Source: Salegentibacter sp. 24 (lineage in GTDB: Bacteria > Bacteroidota > Bacteroidia > Flavobacteriales > Flavobacteriaceae). Taken from it: a stretch of 64,000 bases of DNA. The position numbers were made by a program, and so were the translations under genes. The notes under the pieces were generated by a model. That model was not told the origin of the DNA, made no database searches, and saw nothing but the letters and a program-made list of their open reading frames with translations. Positions 27,721 to 36,389 of this stretch are shown here, in pieces; within the stretch, counting starts at the first letter, position 1, and every line of letters begins with the position of its first letter. The stretch spans positions 1 to 64,000 of the forward strand of contig NZ_SNWE01000009.1 of the NCBI RefSeq assembly GCF_004362395.1. Direction: 5' to 3'.

Positions 27721-28020
27721 ATGAAAGTTATTTTCCTAGCCCTGGTTTCAGGACTTCTTTTTTTGAACACCAATTGTAATAGAAAAACCTCAGAAACACA
27801 AATGAAACTTACAGGAACCCTGACAAGCCAGGGAATTACTTCCTATCAATATGGTACGCATACATTAAAGACTTCCAATGAATTTTACGCCTTAAAAAGC
27901 GAAAACCTAGATCTCGATCAATTTGTTGGAAGAAAAGTCACAATTTTAGGTTCAAAAATAGAGGGATACCCCGTGGACGGTGGGCCTGAATATATTTCTG
28001 TCCAACAGGTAAAAGAATAA
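27721..28020 (+). CDS. Small predicted lipoprotein, function unknown
   Basis: A 99-residue protein with a signal peptide ending in a lipobox-like FLNTNC (Cys19), so it is probably a lipoprotein. The mature part is beta-rich and reads like a small OB-type or bacterial-OB-fold domain (TGTLTSQGITSYQYGTHTL, FVGRKVTILGSKIEGYPV). No enzymatic motif is visible. It stands alone between the tRNA and the IS200/IS605 element, and I know no specific role. Confidence 0.65.
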   Translation: MKVIFLALVSGLLFLNTNCNRKTSETQMKLTGTLTSQGITSYQYGTHTLKTSNEFYALKSENLDLDQFVGRKVTILGSKIEGYPVDGGPEYISVQQVKE

Positions 28021-28098
28021 AAAAATTAAATTATTTTGAATACTGGTATAAGCCTAATTACCAAATTATTTACGATATTTTGCCGAAGAAAGCCCTCA

Positions 28099-28119
28099 CC
28101 CTCGGGCTTTAGCCAAGGG
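28099..28119 (+). repeat. Left-end hairpin of the IS200/IS605 element
   Basis: CCCT, CG, GGC, loop TTTA, GCC, A, AGGG form an imperfect stem with an internal mismatch. Such subterminal hairpins are bound by TnpA during single-strand excision. Confidence 0.65.
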
Positions 28120-28206
28120 ATGAATTCGGCTTTATTTTGAACCATTCCATGTGGTGAAAAAATAAAAACAAATGACATTAATATAATTATTTATTATTTT
28201 TATAAA

Positions 28207-28610
28207 ATGAAGGAGGCTAAGCCTAAACGTTGGAAGACATCATCTACCTCCGTCTATAATTTAGGATATCATTTGATATAAATACAGAAGGAAAGTACTG
28301 ATTGGTGATATAGAAAGCAAATTGAAGAAACTGCTATTAGAGAAAGCTGATGAATTGGGTCTGGTTATTGAAAAAATGGAAATAATGCCTGACCCATGTT
28401 CCTCTGTTTGTGAAGGCACAACCTACAGATGCGCCACACTTCATAGTAGGTCAGCTTAAAGGTTATACCTCTTTCCACCTAAGAAATGAATTTGCTGAAT
28501 TGAAAAGCAAGCTACCGACCTTATGGACTCGTTCTTATTATATGGAATCAATGGGTCACCTTTCGGAAGAAACCGTTAAAAAATATATAGAAAACCAAAA
28601 GAATCAATGA
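28207..28610 (+). pseudogene. tnpA: Inactivated Y1 transposase TnpA (IS200 family)
   Basis: Sense can be followed across three frames. It starts with TSSTSVYNLGYHLI at 28207, has a short deletion where the WCPKYR region should be, runs through KVLIGDIESKLKKLLLEKAD and EKMEIMPD, has a one-base insertion (ccc), and then continues VPLFVKAQPTDAPHFIVGQL to the end. The HUH metal motif should read HVH but the bases give His-Val-Pro, so the active site is also damaged. The catalytic Tyr region KKYIENQ near the C-terminus is still present. Deletion, frameshift and a lost His make it a pseudogene. Confidence 0.88.
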
Positions 28611-29746
28611 AGCAAATTAAGACATATCATTTTAAACTTAATCCTACCAAAGCCCAAGAACAAACCTTTGCTCAGTGGCTAGGCTCATGTAGATATGTCT
28701 ATAATTTATGCCTTGATTATAAGAAGCAACTCTATACCAGCCATAGAACATCAATCAATAAAAACGATATCCAAAAAGAACTATCAGCTATTGCAAAAGA
28801 AATAGCGTGGATAGGATGCGTTCATTCTCAGACTTTGCAGGAAGTAACCGACAGATTGTTTAAAACCTATGAAGGTTTCTTTAAGCAGGGCAAAGGCTTT
28901 CCAAAGTTTGCAAAGCGTAACCAATACAGGTCATTCACTTTTAAGCAAGGCATTAAAATACATCAAGGTATTAATTCCATTCAATTACCTAAAATTGGTA
29001 AGGTTAACTATAGAAAGAGCCAACCAGTAGAAGGTATCATAAAAACGGCAAGTATAATTAAAGAAGCTGTTGGATGGTATATAGCTATTTGCTGTGAAGC
29101 AGCTATTATTCCATTATCTTCAGTTGAAAATACGTTAGGACTTGATGTAGGGATTAAATCGTTTTTAGTGACCTCTGATGGGGTGGTAGTGGATAATCCT
29201 AAGCACCTATATCATCGGCAGTACAGGCTAAGGAAGGCTCAAAGAGCCGTAAGTAGAAAGAAAAAAGGAAGCAATAATAGAAAGAAAGCAGTTCAAAAAT
29301 TAGCAAGAGCACATCAAAAAGTTAAGAATGCCAGAAAAGATTTCCACCATAAATTAAGCACTCAGTTAATCCGTGAGAACCAAACGATAATAACTGAGAA
29401 TCTGCAAATTAAAAATATGGTCAAAAATCATAAATTAGCTAAATCTATAGCAGATGCTGGATGGTATCAGTTCATTCAGATGCTGGAATATAAATCTAAA
29501 TGGTATGGCAGGGAATTAATTAAAGTCGCTGCTAATCACACCAGCCAGGATTGCTCAGTCTGTGGCTGGCGTAATAAAGAGCTTCAGTTGAAAGACAGGT
29601 CATGGACTTGCATTAATGGCCATACTCTTAAAAGAGATTTAAATGCAGCAATAAATATAAGAAATAAGGGTGTAGGACATACACCATCAGCTTGGGAGAT
29701 ATACAGCGACAGTGGTCGGGTAGCCCAAGAATCCCACCTGCTTTAG
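28607..29746 (+). CDS. tnpB: TnpB RNA-guided nuclease of an IS200/IS605 element
   Basis: The 379-residue protein has the N-terminal HTH/OrfB region (FKLNPTKAQEQTFAQWLGSC), and a RuvC-like nuclease with Asp180 (GLDVGIKSF), Glu264 (ITENLQIKNM) and Asp344 (KRDLNAAINI). All three catalytic acids are kept. The zinc ribbon is CSVCG (Cys316, Cys319) and CINGH (Cys335, then His339 in place of the usual second Cys of the pair). TnpB cuts DNA guided by an omega/reRNA copied from the element's right end and so preserves the element. The reading frame is uninterrupted although tnpA is wrecked, which hints at continued selection or recent decay of tnpA. Confidence 0.92.
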   Translation: MKQIKTYHFKLNPTKAQEQTFAQWLGSCRYVYNLCLDYKKQLYTSHRTSINKNDIQKELSAIAKEIAWIGCVHSQTLQEVTDRLFKTYEGFFKQGKGFPKFAKRNQYRSFTFKQGIKIHQGINSIQLPKIGKVNYRKSQPVEGIIKTASIIKEAVGWYIAICCEAAIIPLSSVENTLGLDVGIKSFLVTSDGVVVDNPKHLYHRQYRLRKAQRAVSRKKKGSNNRKKAVQKLARAHQKVKNARKDFHHKLSTQLIRENQTIITENLQIKNMVKNHKLAKSIADAGWYQFIQMLEYKSKWYGRELIKVAANHTSQDCSVCGWRNKELQLKDRSWTCINGHTLKRDLNAAINIRNKGVGHTPSAWEIYSDSGRVAQESHLL

Positions 29747-29765
29747 CAGTGGGAGTGTCAAAAAC
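29640..29765 (+). ncRNA. Probable TnpB omega/reRNA region at the right end
   Basis: By family rule the guide scaffold overlaps the last part of tnpB and ends at the right end of the element. Here the stop region contains GGTCGGGTAGCCCAAGAATC and the right-end hairpin at 29732-29754 (TCCCAC-CTGC-TTTA-GCAG-TGGGA). The guide would be the flanking sequence after about 29765. The 5' boundary is a guess. Confidence 0.45.
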
Positions 29766-29848
29766 CAATTCCCCTTTATCCTCTCAATATTTTCAACATA
29801 TTTAGTTAAAGATTCGCTAACTTTCACTTTTAAAAAGAAACCAGAATT

Positions 29849-30838
29849 ATGAGACAATTCTTACTTTTTACCGTTTTGATATTAATTTCCACAATCAATA
29901 TCAAGGCTCAAAATTCAGAAATCAGCGGAGATGCTTTTGCGCATACCTATTCCATTGTTGCGCGAGATGCCAATACCGGTGAAATGGCCGTTGCCGTGCA
30001 AAGCCATTGGTTTTCGGTTGGGCCTCTGGTAGCCTGGGGAAAATCCGGCGTAGGCGTGGTTGCCACCCAGTCATTTGTAAATCCGGCTTATGGCCCCGAA
30101 GGCCTTAGACTATTAGATGAAGGCTACACCCCGGAAGAAGCTGTGGAAACCCTTGTCAATAATGACGAAGCTCGGGATTTTAGACAACTTGCCATTTTGG
30201 GGAAATCCGGAGAAAATGCCGCGTATACAGGATCAAAATGTGTAGCTGAAGCCAGTCATCTTAACGGCGATAATTTTTCGGTCCAGGCCAATATGATGTT
30301 GAATGAAAATGTTGTACCGGCAATGGCGAAGGCATTTACCGAAAACATAAATCTTCCTTTAGCTGAAAGAGTTGTGGCCGTTCTAAAAGCTGCCCAGGAT
30401 GCAGGTGGTGATATTCGAGGAAAGCAATCAGCCGCATTAATTGTTGTTGGGCCAGAAAAAGTTGAAGAAATCTGGAAAGACAAAAAAATAAACCTTCGAG
30501 TTGACGATCACGAAAATCCCGTGGAAGAATTAAGTCGGTTGTTAAAAACCGCAAGGGCTTACGAATACATGAACCGTGGAGATCTGGCTATGGAGGAAGG
30601 GAATGTTGAAAAGGCTTTAAAGCAATACAGTACTGCCGAGAGTATGTTCCCTAATAACTTGGAAATGAAATTCTGGAAAGCGGTGGCCCTTGTCAATAGT
30701 GATCGTTTAGAGGAAGCAAAATTAATTTTTGACAGGATTTTTGATGAAGATAAAAACTGGAGAACCATGCTGAAACGCTTGCCCGACGCAAAACTTATAG
30801 AGGTAACAAAAGATCAATTAGAAATGCTTACACAGTAA
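29849..30838 (+). CDS. DUF1028 family secreted protein with TPR-like tail
   Basis: The 329-residue protein begins with a signal peptide (MRQFLLFTVLILISTINIKA). It matches DUF1028, an Ntn-hydrolase-like family: HTYSIVARDANTGEMAVAVQ, SVGPLVAWGKSGVGVVATQS and GYTPEEAVETL. The middle contains the family's GKQSAALIVVG. Residues from about 235 to the end form helix pairs typical of one or two TPRs. Family function is not established; hydrolase or peptidase activity is only suggested by the fold. It stands 44 bases before the next lipoprotein gene. Confidence 0.88.
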   Translation: MRQFLLFTVLILISTINIKAQNSEISGDAFAHTYSIVARDANTGEMAVAVQSHWFSVGPLVAWGKSGVGVVATQSFVNPAYGPEGLRLLDEGYTPEEAVETLVNNDEARDFRQLAILGKSGENAAYTGSKCVAEASHLNGDNFSVQANMMLNENVVPAMAKAFTENINLPLAERVVAVLKAAQDAGGDIRGKQSAALIVVGPEKVEEIWKDKKINLRVDDHENPVEELSRLLKTARAYEYMNRGDLAMEEGNVEKALKQYSTAESMFPNNLEMKFWKAVALVNSDRLEEAKLIFDRIFDEDKNWRTMLKRLPDAKLIEVTKDQLEMLTQ

Positions 30839-30881
30839 TTCTCAAAGTTTTAGTATCTTTATCTACTTAAATAATGCTGTT

Positions 30882-31235
30882 ATGAAAATCATATTTAAAA
30901 AACTATTTATTGGAATAGCGGTTATAGGAATTACCGTTTTCACTTCTTGTAAGGACGATGAAAAAACTCCGGAAAACCAGACCAACCCAACAACACAAAT
31001 GAACAATACTTCAGCAAATGCTGAAGAAACACCAGATGTAAATCCTCCTCACGGGCAACCAGGCCATAGATGTGATATGCCGGTAGGCGCCTCATTAACA
31101 GAAGCTAACAATACTCAACCTGAAATGACAACTTCTCCAATTCGGGTCAGACAAGACAAACCTGCTAAAAACCCTCCTCATGGCGAACCTTTTCATGACT
31201 GCTCCATCCCAGTAGGAGGCGATCTTAAAAGTTAG
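30882..31235 (+). CDS. Small lipoprotein with tandem PPHGxPxHxC motif
   Basis: This 117-residue lipoprotein has a lipobox (VFTSC, Cys23) and a Thr/Asn/Pro-rich low-complexity linker. It carries two copies of an 18-residue motif: NPPHGQPGHRCDMPVGASL at 54-72 and NPPHGEPFHDCSIPVGGDL at 97-115. Each copy has two His and one Cys in fixed spacing, which suggests metal binding or a haem/thiol contact. I recall the PPHGxPxHxC motif from other Bacteroidota lipoproteins but not a function for it. It follows the DUF1028 gene and could be co-transcribed. Confidence 0.75.
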   Translation: MKIIFKKLFIGIAVIGITVFTSCKDDEKTPENQTNPTTQMNNTSANAEETPDVNPPHGQPGHRCDMPVGASLTEANNTQPEMTTSPIRVRQDKPAKNPPHGEPFHDCSIPVGGDLKS

Positions 31236-31370
31236 TTTTTAATTTAACTATTGTGTTAAAAAACGATATTGGTTAGGCGGTTACTGGATATCCCACCTAG
31301 AAACCAACAGTTTAATTGCAGAACCGACTTCAATCCTTAATAATTATGCCGTAGTATTAAGTTTGTTGTG

Positions 31371-31670
31371 CTAGGCTTTAGATTTAATTATTTGAATAAT
31401 TTCCGCCTTCTGTAATACTCCGGACTGCCTCCATAATTGTTCCCCGTTTTTAAACAGGATCATTGTGGGTACACCGCGTACCTGGTATTTTTCTGCTAAC
31501 TCCTGGTTTTTATCGACATCTATTTTAACAATTTTCACACCGTCTCCTAATTCGGCTTTTACGTCTTTTAAAATTGGAGCCAGCATTTTACAAGGACCAC
31601 ACCAATCCGCATGAAAATCAACTAGAACCGGCTTTTCATCTTTTATAATTTCACTGAAATTGCTTTTCAT
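31371..31670 (-). CDS. Thioredoxin
   Basis: A 99-residue cytoplasmic thioredoxin with active site WCGPC (Cys24, Cys27), the cis-Pro in RGVPTMIL and the [12 protein letters not shown] strand. I choose the Met at 31670, which gives the family's usual length; an upstream Met at 31703 would add 11 residues. It reduces protein disulfides. It is not obviously in an operon, with the RND operon terminator lying just upstream on the same strand. Confidence 0.93.
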   Translation of the reverse strand: MKSNFSEIIKDEKPVLVDFHADWCGPCKMLAPILKDVKAELGDGVKIVKIDVDKNQELAEKYQVRGVPTMILFKNGEQLWRQSGVLQKAEIIQIIKSKA

Positions 31671-31740
31671 GATTTCAATTTTTTCTTTCTTAAAGTTACT
31701 CAATTTCCGGCTTTAGTCGAAAACAAATCGATCTTTCAAC

Positions 31741-31773
31741 AAAAAAGAGCCCCGAATTTTAATTCACGGGGCT
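31741..31773 (-). terminator. Intrinsic terminator of the RND efflux operon
   Basis: On the minus strand AGCCCCG, a 12-base loop and CGGGGCT are followed by CTTTTTT-type sequence, 37 bases after the outer-membrane channel gene's stop. Confidence 0.85.
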
Positions 31774-31809
31774 GCTTCTTCAACAATTAACAAAACAAAT
31801 CCAACAAAA

Positions 31810-33216
31810 TTATTGCCAGCCCCCACCTAAAGCTTTATAAAGGTTTACCGTGGAATTTAGTTTATTGTACTCCGCATTAATTAAATTCAGCTGAGAGCTA
31901 AGTGCGTTCTCTCTGGCAGTTAAAACCTCAAGGTAATTTACCAATCCATTATTAAGCAATTCTTCTGAGTATTCAGATGCTTTATTATAAGCTTCATACT
32001 GATTTTTCAAAATTTCTATACGTTCAGTACTTGCCTGGTAGTTAGAAAGCGCATCTGAAACTTCTCTCCCGGCAATTAGAATGGTTTGCTTGAAGTTCAA
32101 CAAGGCTTGTTGTTGTTGCGCTTGGGAAACTTCATACTGGGTTCTTATTTGTCTTTTGTTAAGAATAGGCTGCAATAACGAAGCGCCTAAAGTAGCAAAA
32201 AGCGAATTTGCATTTAATAATTTATCCAATTCTAAACTTTGGAAACCTCCTGCAGCTGTTAAGGTAAGCGAGGGATAAAAATTTGCCCGGGCAGCATTGG
32301 TAAGTTCAAAAGCATTAATAAGATTATACTCGGCGGCGATCACATCCGGCCTGTTTCTGAGCAGTTGGGCAGGAACTCCCGTGTAAAGTGGCGCTTCAAT
32401 AGATTGGTTGGATAATTCAGTTCGTGCTATTTCCTGTGGCCCTGCGGCCAGTAGGATAGAAAAGGAATTCTCTAATAAACGTATTTGGTTTTTGAGCTGC
32501 ACCACTAATGCTTCCGCAGTATGTAACTGAGCTTTTGTCTGCTGAACGCCTACTTCAGTAACGATTCCTGCTGTTTTTAAAGCTTCGGTGGTTTCCAGGC
32601 TACTTTTCCTGGTAGCAAGGGTTTGTTCTGCAATTCTGAGTTGTTCATCAAGACTGAGCAGCTGATAATAGTTGGTGGCAATGGTCGCAATAAGCTGGGT
32701 TTTTACAGCTTTATGAGCGGCTGCGCTTTGTAAATAAGCAGCGGTAAAAGCCCGGTCATTACTCCGTATTCTGCCCCAAATATCAGCTTCCCATGAAAGG
32801 TTTCCCGTAATATCATATTGAGTGATATTTCCATTAAAAAACGAACCAAATTGACTATTTCTAGAAAGGATCTGATGGCTCACTGACGGCCCTGCACTAA
32901 GGGTGGGAAAATAACTGGCATTCCCTTGCTTAACATAAGCCTCAGCTGCCAACATTTGTTGAATGGCGATCCGGATATCTATGTTATTCTCCAGGCCTTC
33001 TTCAATATGTCCCTTCAATAAAGGATCGGTAAAAATTTCTGTCCATGAAATTGTTGCCATATTTAAGGAATCCTGGGGAAATTTATCTGATCTATAAAGT
33101 CCCTCAGATAACTCTTTTATTTCTGGACGTTCGTATTCTTTAGCTGCAAAGCATGAAATCAGTAAAAATGGCACGATTCCCGCGAGCAACAATTTATATA
33201 TACTGTTCTTTCTCAT
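31810..33216 (-). CDS. Outer membrane efflux lipoprotein (TolC/OprM-NodT family)
   Basis: The 468-residue protein has a lipobox (FLLISC, Cys22). It shows the duplicated outer-membrane-efflux domain rich in long coiled coils (ANASYFPTLSAGPS, RPDVIAAEYNLINAFE and NARANFYPSLTLTAAGG are family landmarks). It forms the trimeric exit duct of a tripartite pump. Its start overlaps the RND gene's stop (TAATG), so translation is coupled. Length matches OprM-type proteins. Confidence 0.93.
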   Translation of the reverse strand: MRKNSIYKLLLAGIVPFLLISCFAAKEYERPEIKELSEGLYRSDKFPQDSLNMATISWTEIFTDPLLKGHIEEGLENNIDIRIAIQQMLAAEAYVKQGNASYFPTLSAGPSVSHQILSRNSQFGSFFNGNITQYDITGNLSWEADIWGRIRSNDRAFTAAYLQSAAAHKAVKTQLIATIATNYYQLLSLDEQLRIAEQTLATRKSSLETTEALKTAGIVTEVGVQQTKAQLHTAEALVVQLKNQIRLLENSFSILLAAGPQEIARTELSNQSIEAPLYTGVPAQLLRNRPDVIAAEYNLINAFELTNAARANFYPSLTLTAAGGFQSLELDKLLNANSLFATLGASLLQPILNKRQIRTQYEVSQAQQQQALLNFKQTILIAGREVSDALSNYQASTERIEILKNQYEAYNKASEYSEELLNNGLVNYLEVLTARENALSSQLNLINAEYNKLNSTVNLYKALGGGWQ

Positions 33217-36200
33217 TATTTTTCTTTTTCAGAAATTGATTTGTTTTCTGTTTTAGCCGCTTCTGGCACCCCGGTTATTTTTTCCTGTAAATATTGAAAA
33301 ATGATATAAAGTATTGGGATAATAAAAATTCCCAGAATAGTTCCTATTAATAAACCACCAACCGCTCCGGTGCCTATCGAACGGTTACCCGCCGCACCTA
33401 TACCGCCTGCAAAAACAAGTGGCAGTAAACCAATAATAAAGGCAAATGATGTCATCAAAATCGGTCTTAATCTTACTCTGGCACCATCAAGAGCTGCATC
33501 CACTATAGAATAACCTCCTTTACGGCGTTGCATTGCAAATTCTACAATAAGAATAGCGTTTTTGGCAAGTAATCCCAAGAGCATGATTAAGGCTATTTGA
33601 AAATAAATATTCGCCTGGAGTCCTGCGAATTTAGTCACTAGATAAGAGCCCATTACTCCAACCGGAAGTGAAAGTAAAACTGCAAACGGAATTAAATAAC
33701 TTTCGTATTGAGCAGAAAGGATAAAATATACAAACAAGATACTTAATAAAAGAATAAAAGTAGACTGAGAACCTGCAGAAACCTCCTCACGGGTTAGCCC
33801 ACCATAATCAATACTAAAATTATCAGGAAGCGTCTGTTCGCTTACCTCCTGAACGGCTGCAATAGCATCCCCGGATGAATATCCTGGGGCTGGAGCTCCA
33901 TTTACCGTGGTCGAGTTAAAAAGGTTGAATCTTGTTACAGATTGCGGTCCATAAACTCGTTTTAAACTTACAAATTCGCTTAAAGGTGCCATTTCACCCT
34001 GACCATTTCTGACAAAAAGGGAGTTCAAATCCTCTTTACTAGAACGGTCTTCAGGCAGCGCCTGTACATATACTCGATACTGCTTACCAAATCTCGAAAA
34101 ATCCGCCGCATAAACACTCCCTATATAAGCCTGTAGCGTAGAAAAGATACTGGAGATATCCACACCAGCTTCTTTAGCTTTAGGAATATTGATATCCATC
34201 TCATACTGTGGATAATCAGTATTAAAAGAACTTTGTGCATATTGAATTTCTGGCCTTTGAGAAAGGGCAGCAATATAGTTTTGCGTTTGTCTATCTAGTT
34301 CTTCAAAACTACCACCGGATCTATCTAACAGCTTTGCCTGAAACCCTCCTGAAACCCCAAAACCAGGAATACTAGGTGGGGAAAAGAACAACATTTGAGC
34401 GTCCACAAACGAGGCGCCTATCCCGAATAATTTTGCCTGAATTGCCTCTACAGAAAGATTTTCTTCCGTACGTTCACTCCAAGGATCTAATTTCACAAAG
34501 CCTAGGGCATAGTTACTACCTGCACCACCAATTAAGCTATATCCATTAACCAAAGAAACTCCGTCGACTCCATCAATTTTCTGAATCTTTTGTTCTAACT
34601 CCGAAGTGATACCTACAGTTCTATCTAAAGATGCCCCGGCAGGTAATTCAACATTCACGAATAATATTCCACGATCCTCATCGGGAACAAATCCGGTTGG
34701 AGTTGTTTTAGCACCCCAGAATATTCCCAAAATAGCCGCGATTAGAATAACTCCAGTGATCCACTTATGTTTATTTAAAAACGAAAGGGACTTCACATAT
34801 TTGTTTGTAGTTACCTGAAAAGCAGTATTGAAACCACTGAAGAATTTTTGTAAAAAATTCTTTTTCTTGTATTCCTCGTCTTCCCTATGTGGTTTTAAAA
34901 AGATGGCACAAAGCGCTGGACTTAAAGTTAAGGCGTTTACTGCAGAAATTGTTATCGCTACAATTAAGGTTACCCCAAATTGTTCATAGAAAACACCCGT
35001 AGGTCCGGAAATAAAAGTTACAGGAATAAAAACCGCTCCCATCACCAGGGTGATAGAAATAATTGCTCCAGTAATTTCATCCATGGCTTTTCTTGTTCCG
35101 GACAAAGCATCTTTAGCACCTTCTTCCATCTTCGCATGTACGGCTTCTACTACCACAATGGCATCATCTACCACAATACCAATGGCCAGTACCAGAGCAA
35201 ATAATGTTAGCAGGTTTATAGAATATCCAAAGAGGTTTAAGAAAAAGAAAGTACCGATAATCGAAACAGGAACGGCTATAGCCGGAATTAATGTAGATCG
35301 GAAATCCTGAAGGAAAAGAAAAACTACGATAAAAACCAGTACGAAAGCCTCTATAAGTGTTACTACTACCTTATCAATAGAAGCGGTTAAAAATTCGTTA
35401 GTATCAAAATTTACATATACGGAAAGACCAGTAGGAAAATCTTCTTCCATCTCATCTAGTTTCTGATGTATTTCCTGAATAATTTCCTGGGCGTTAGAAC
35501 CCGGAGTCTGATAAACTGCCATATTCACCCCCGGCTTTCCGTTGGTGTAACTAATTACATTGTAACCCTCGGCATCTAATTCCACCTGGGCAACATCATC
35601 CAGCCTCAAATACTGCCCATTATCCAGGGCTTTAATAATAATATTTCTGTATTGATCTTCGGTTTGATATCTCCCACTATAACGTAGAATATATTCAAAA
35701 GCCTGGGCATTATTCCGACCCAGGGAACCAGCCGCGGCTTCCTGACTTTGTTCATTAATTGCTCCGATTACATCAGAGGGGATCAAATCATAAGCGGCCA
35801 ATTTTTCAGGTTGGAGCCAGATTCGCATGGCATATTTCTTGGCACCAAAAACATTTACATTTCCCACCCCGTTTATACGCTGCAATTCTGGAATCACGTT
35901 AATATTCAGGTAATTCTGAATAAAAGTTGCATCATATTCTTCATTGTCAGAAAGAACGGTAAAAAACATCAGGGCACTCGTTTGTTCTTTTTGTGTAGTT
36001 ACCCCAGATTGAGTAACCTCTTGCGGTAACAAAGGTGTTGCCCTGGCCACACGGTTCTGAACGTTTACAGCCGCTATATCAGGGTCTATTCCCTGGTCAA
36101 AAAATACCTGTATACTAGCACTACCATTGTTACTGGCCGTTGAGGTTATATAATCCATTCCCTCAACCCCATTAATTTGTTCTTCGATAGGAATTATCAC

Positions 36201-36380
36201 GCTTTCAAGTACAGTCTGAGCGTTGGCTCCAGGGAAATTAGCTGAAACCTGTACTGTTGGGGGTGCAATATCAGGATATTGGGTTACCGGAAGGGTTGTA
36301 ATACCCAGAACTCCCAGCACCACGATTATGATGGAAACGACCGTAGATAACACCGGTCTTTCTATAAATTTCTTTAGCAT
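33216..36380 (-). CDS. RND multidrug efflux permease (HAE1 family, AcrB/MexB-like)
   Basis: The 1054-residue protein has the RND layout: TM1, a large periplasmic loop, TM2-7, a second loop and TM8-12. It starts FIERPVLSTVVSIIIVVLGV and has the proton-relay pair Asp405-Asp406 in GIVVDDAIVVVEAV, matching AcrB Asp407-Asp408. The C-terminal domain has the LLAKNAILIVEFA motif. It pumps hydrophobic drugs using the proton gradient. It sits 10 bases after the adaptor gene and overlaps the channel gene. Substrates cannot be told from sequence. Confidence 0.95.
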   Translation of the reverse strand: MLKKFIERPVLSTVVSIIIVVLGVLGITTLPVTQYPDIAPPTVQVSANFPGANAQTVLESVIIPIEEQINGVEGMDYITSTASNNGSASIQVFFDQGIDPDIAAVNVQNRVARATPLLPQEVTQSGVTTQKEQTSALMFFTVLSDNEEYDATFIQNYLNINVIPELQRINGVGNVNVFGAKKYAMRIWLQPEKLAAYDLIPSDVIGAINEQSQEAAAGSLGRNNAQAFEYILRYSGRYQTEDQYRNIIIKALDNGQYLRLDDVAQVELDAEGYNVISYTNGKPGVNMAVYQTPGSNAQEIIQEIHQKLDEMEEDFPTGLSVYVNFDTNEFLTASIDKVVVTLIEAFVLVFIVVFLFLQDFRSTLIPAIAVPVSIIGTFFFLNLFGYSINLLTLFALVLAIGIVVDDAIVVVEAVHAKMEEGAKDALSGTRKAMDEITGAIISITLVMGAVFIPVTFISGPTGVFYEQFGVTLIVAITISAVNALTLSPALCAIFLKPHREDEEYKKKNFLQKFFSGFNTAFQVTTNKYVKSLSFLNKHKWITGVILIAAILGIFWGAKTTPTGFVPDEDRGILFVNVELPAGASLDRTVGITSELEQKIQKIDGVDGVSLVNGYSLIGGAGSNYALGFVKLDPWSERTEENLSVEAIQAKLFGIGASFVDAQMLFFSPPSIPGFGVSGGFQAKLLDRSGGSFEELDRQTQNYIAALSQRPEIQYAQSSFNTDYPQYEMDINIPKAKEAGVDISSIFSTLQAYIGSVYAADFSRFGKQYRVYVQALPEDRSSKEDLNSLFVRNGQGEMAPLSEFVSLKRVYGPQSVTRFNLFNSTTVNGAPAPGYSSGDAIAAVQEVSEQTLPDNFSIDYGGLTREEVSAGSQSTFILLLSILFVYFILSAQYESYLIPFAVLLSLPVGVMGSYLVTKFAGLQANIYFQIALIMLLGLLAKNAILIVEFAMQRRKGGYSIVDAALDGARVRLRPILMTSFAFIIGLLPLVFAGGIGAAGNRSIGTGAVGGLLIGTILGIFIIPILYIIFQYLQEKITGVPEAAKTENKSISEKEK

Positions 36381-36389
36381 CTTAAACTT

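Larger units (their letters stand above)
28085..29765 (+). mobile_element. IS200/IS605-family element with degenerate tnpA and intact tnpB
   Basis: The element is bounded by imperfect hairpins with a shared TTTA loop (left 28099-28119, right 29732-29754) in place of inverted repeats, as is normal for this family. It contains a tnpA pseudogene and a full-length tnpB in the same direction with an ATGA overlap. Exact ends are estimates from the hairpins. With TnpA dead it cannot move by itself, but could be moved in trans. Confidence 0.8.
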
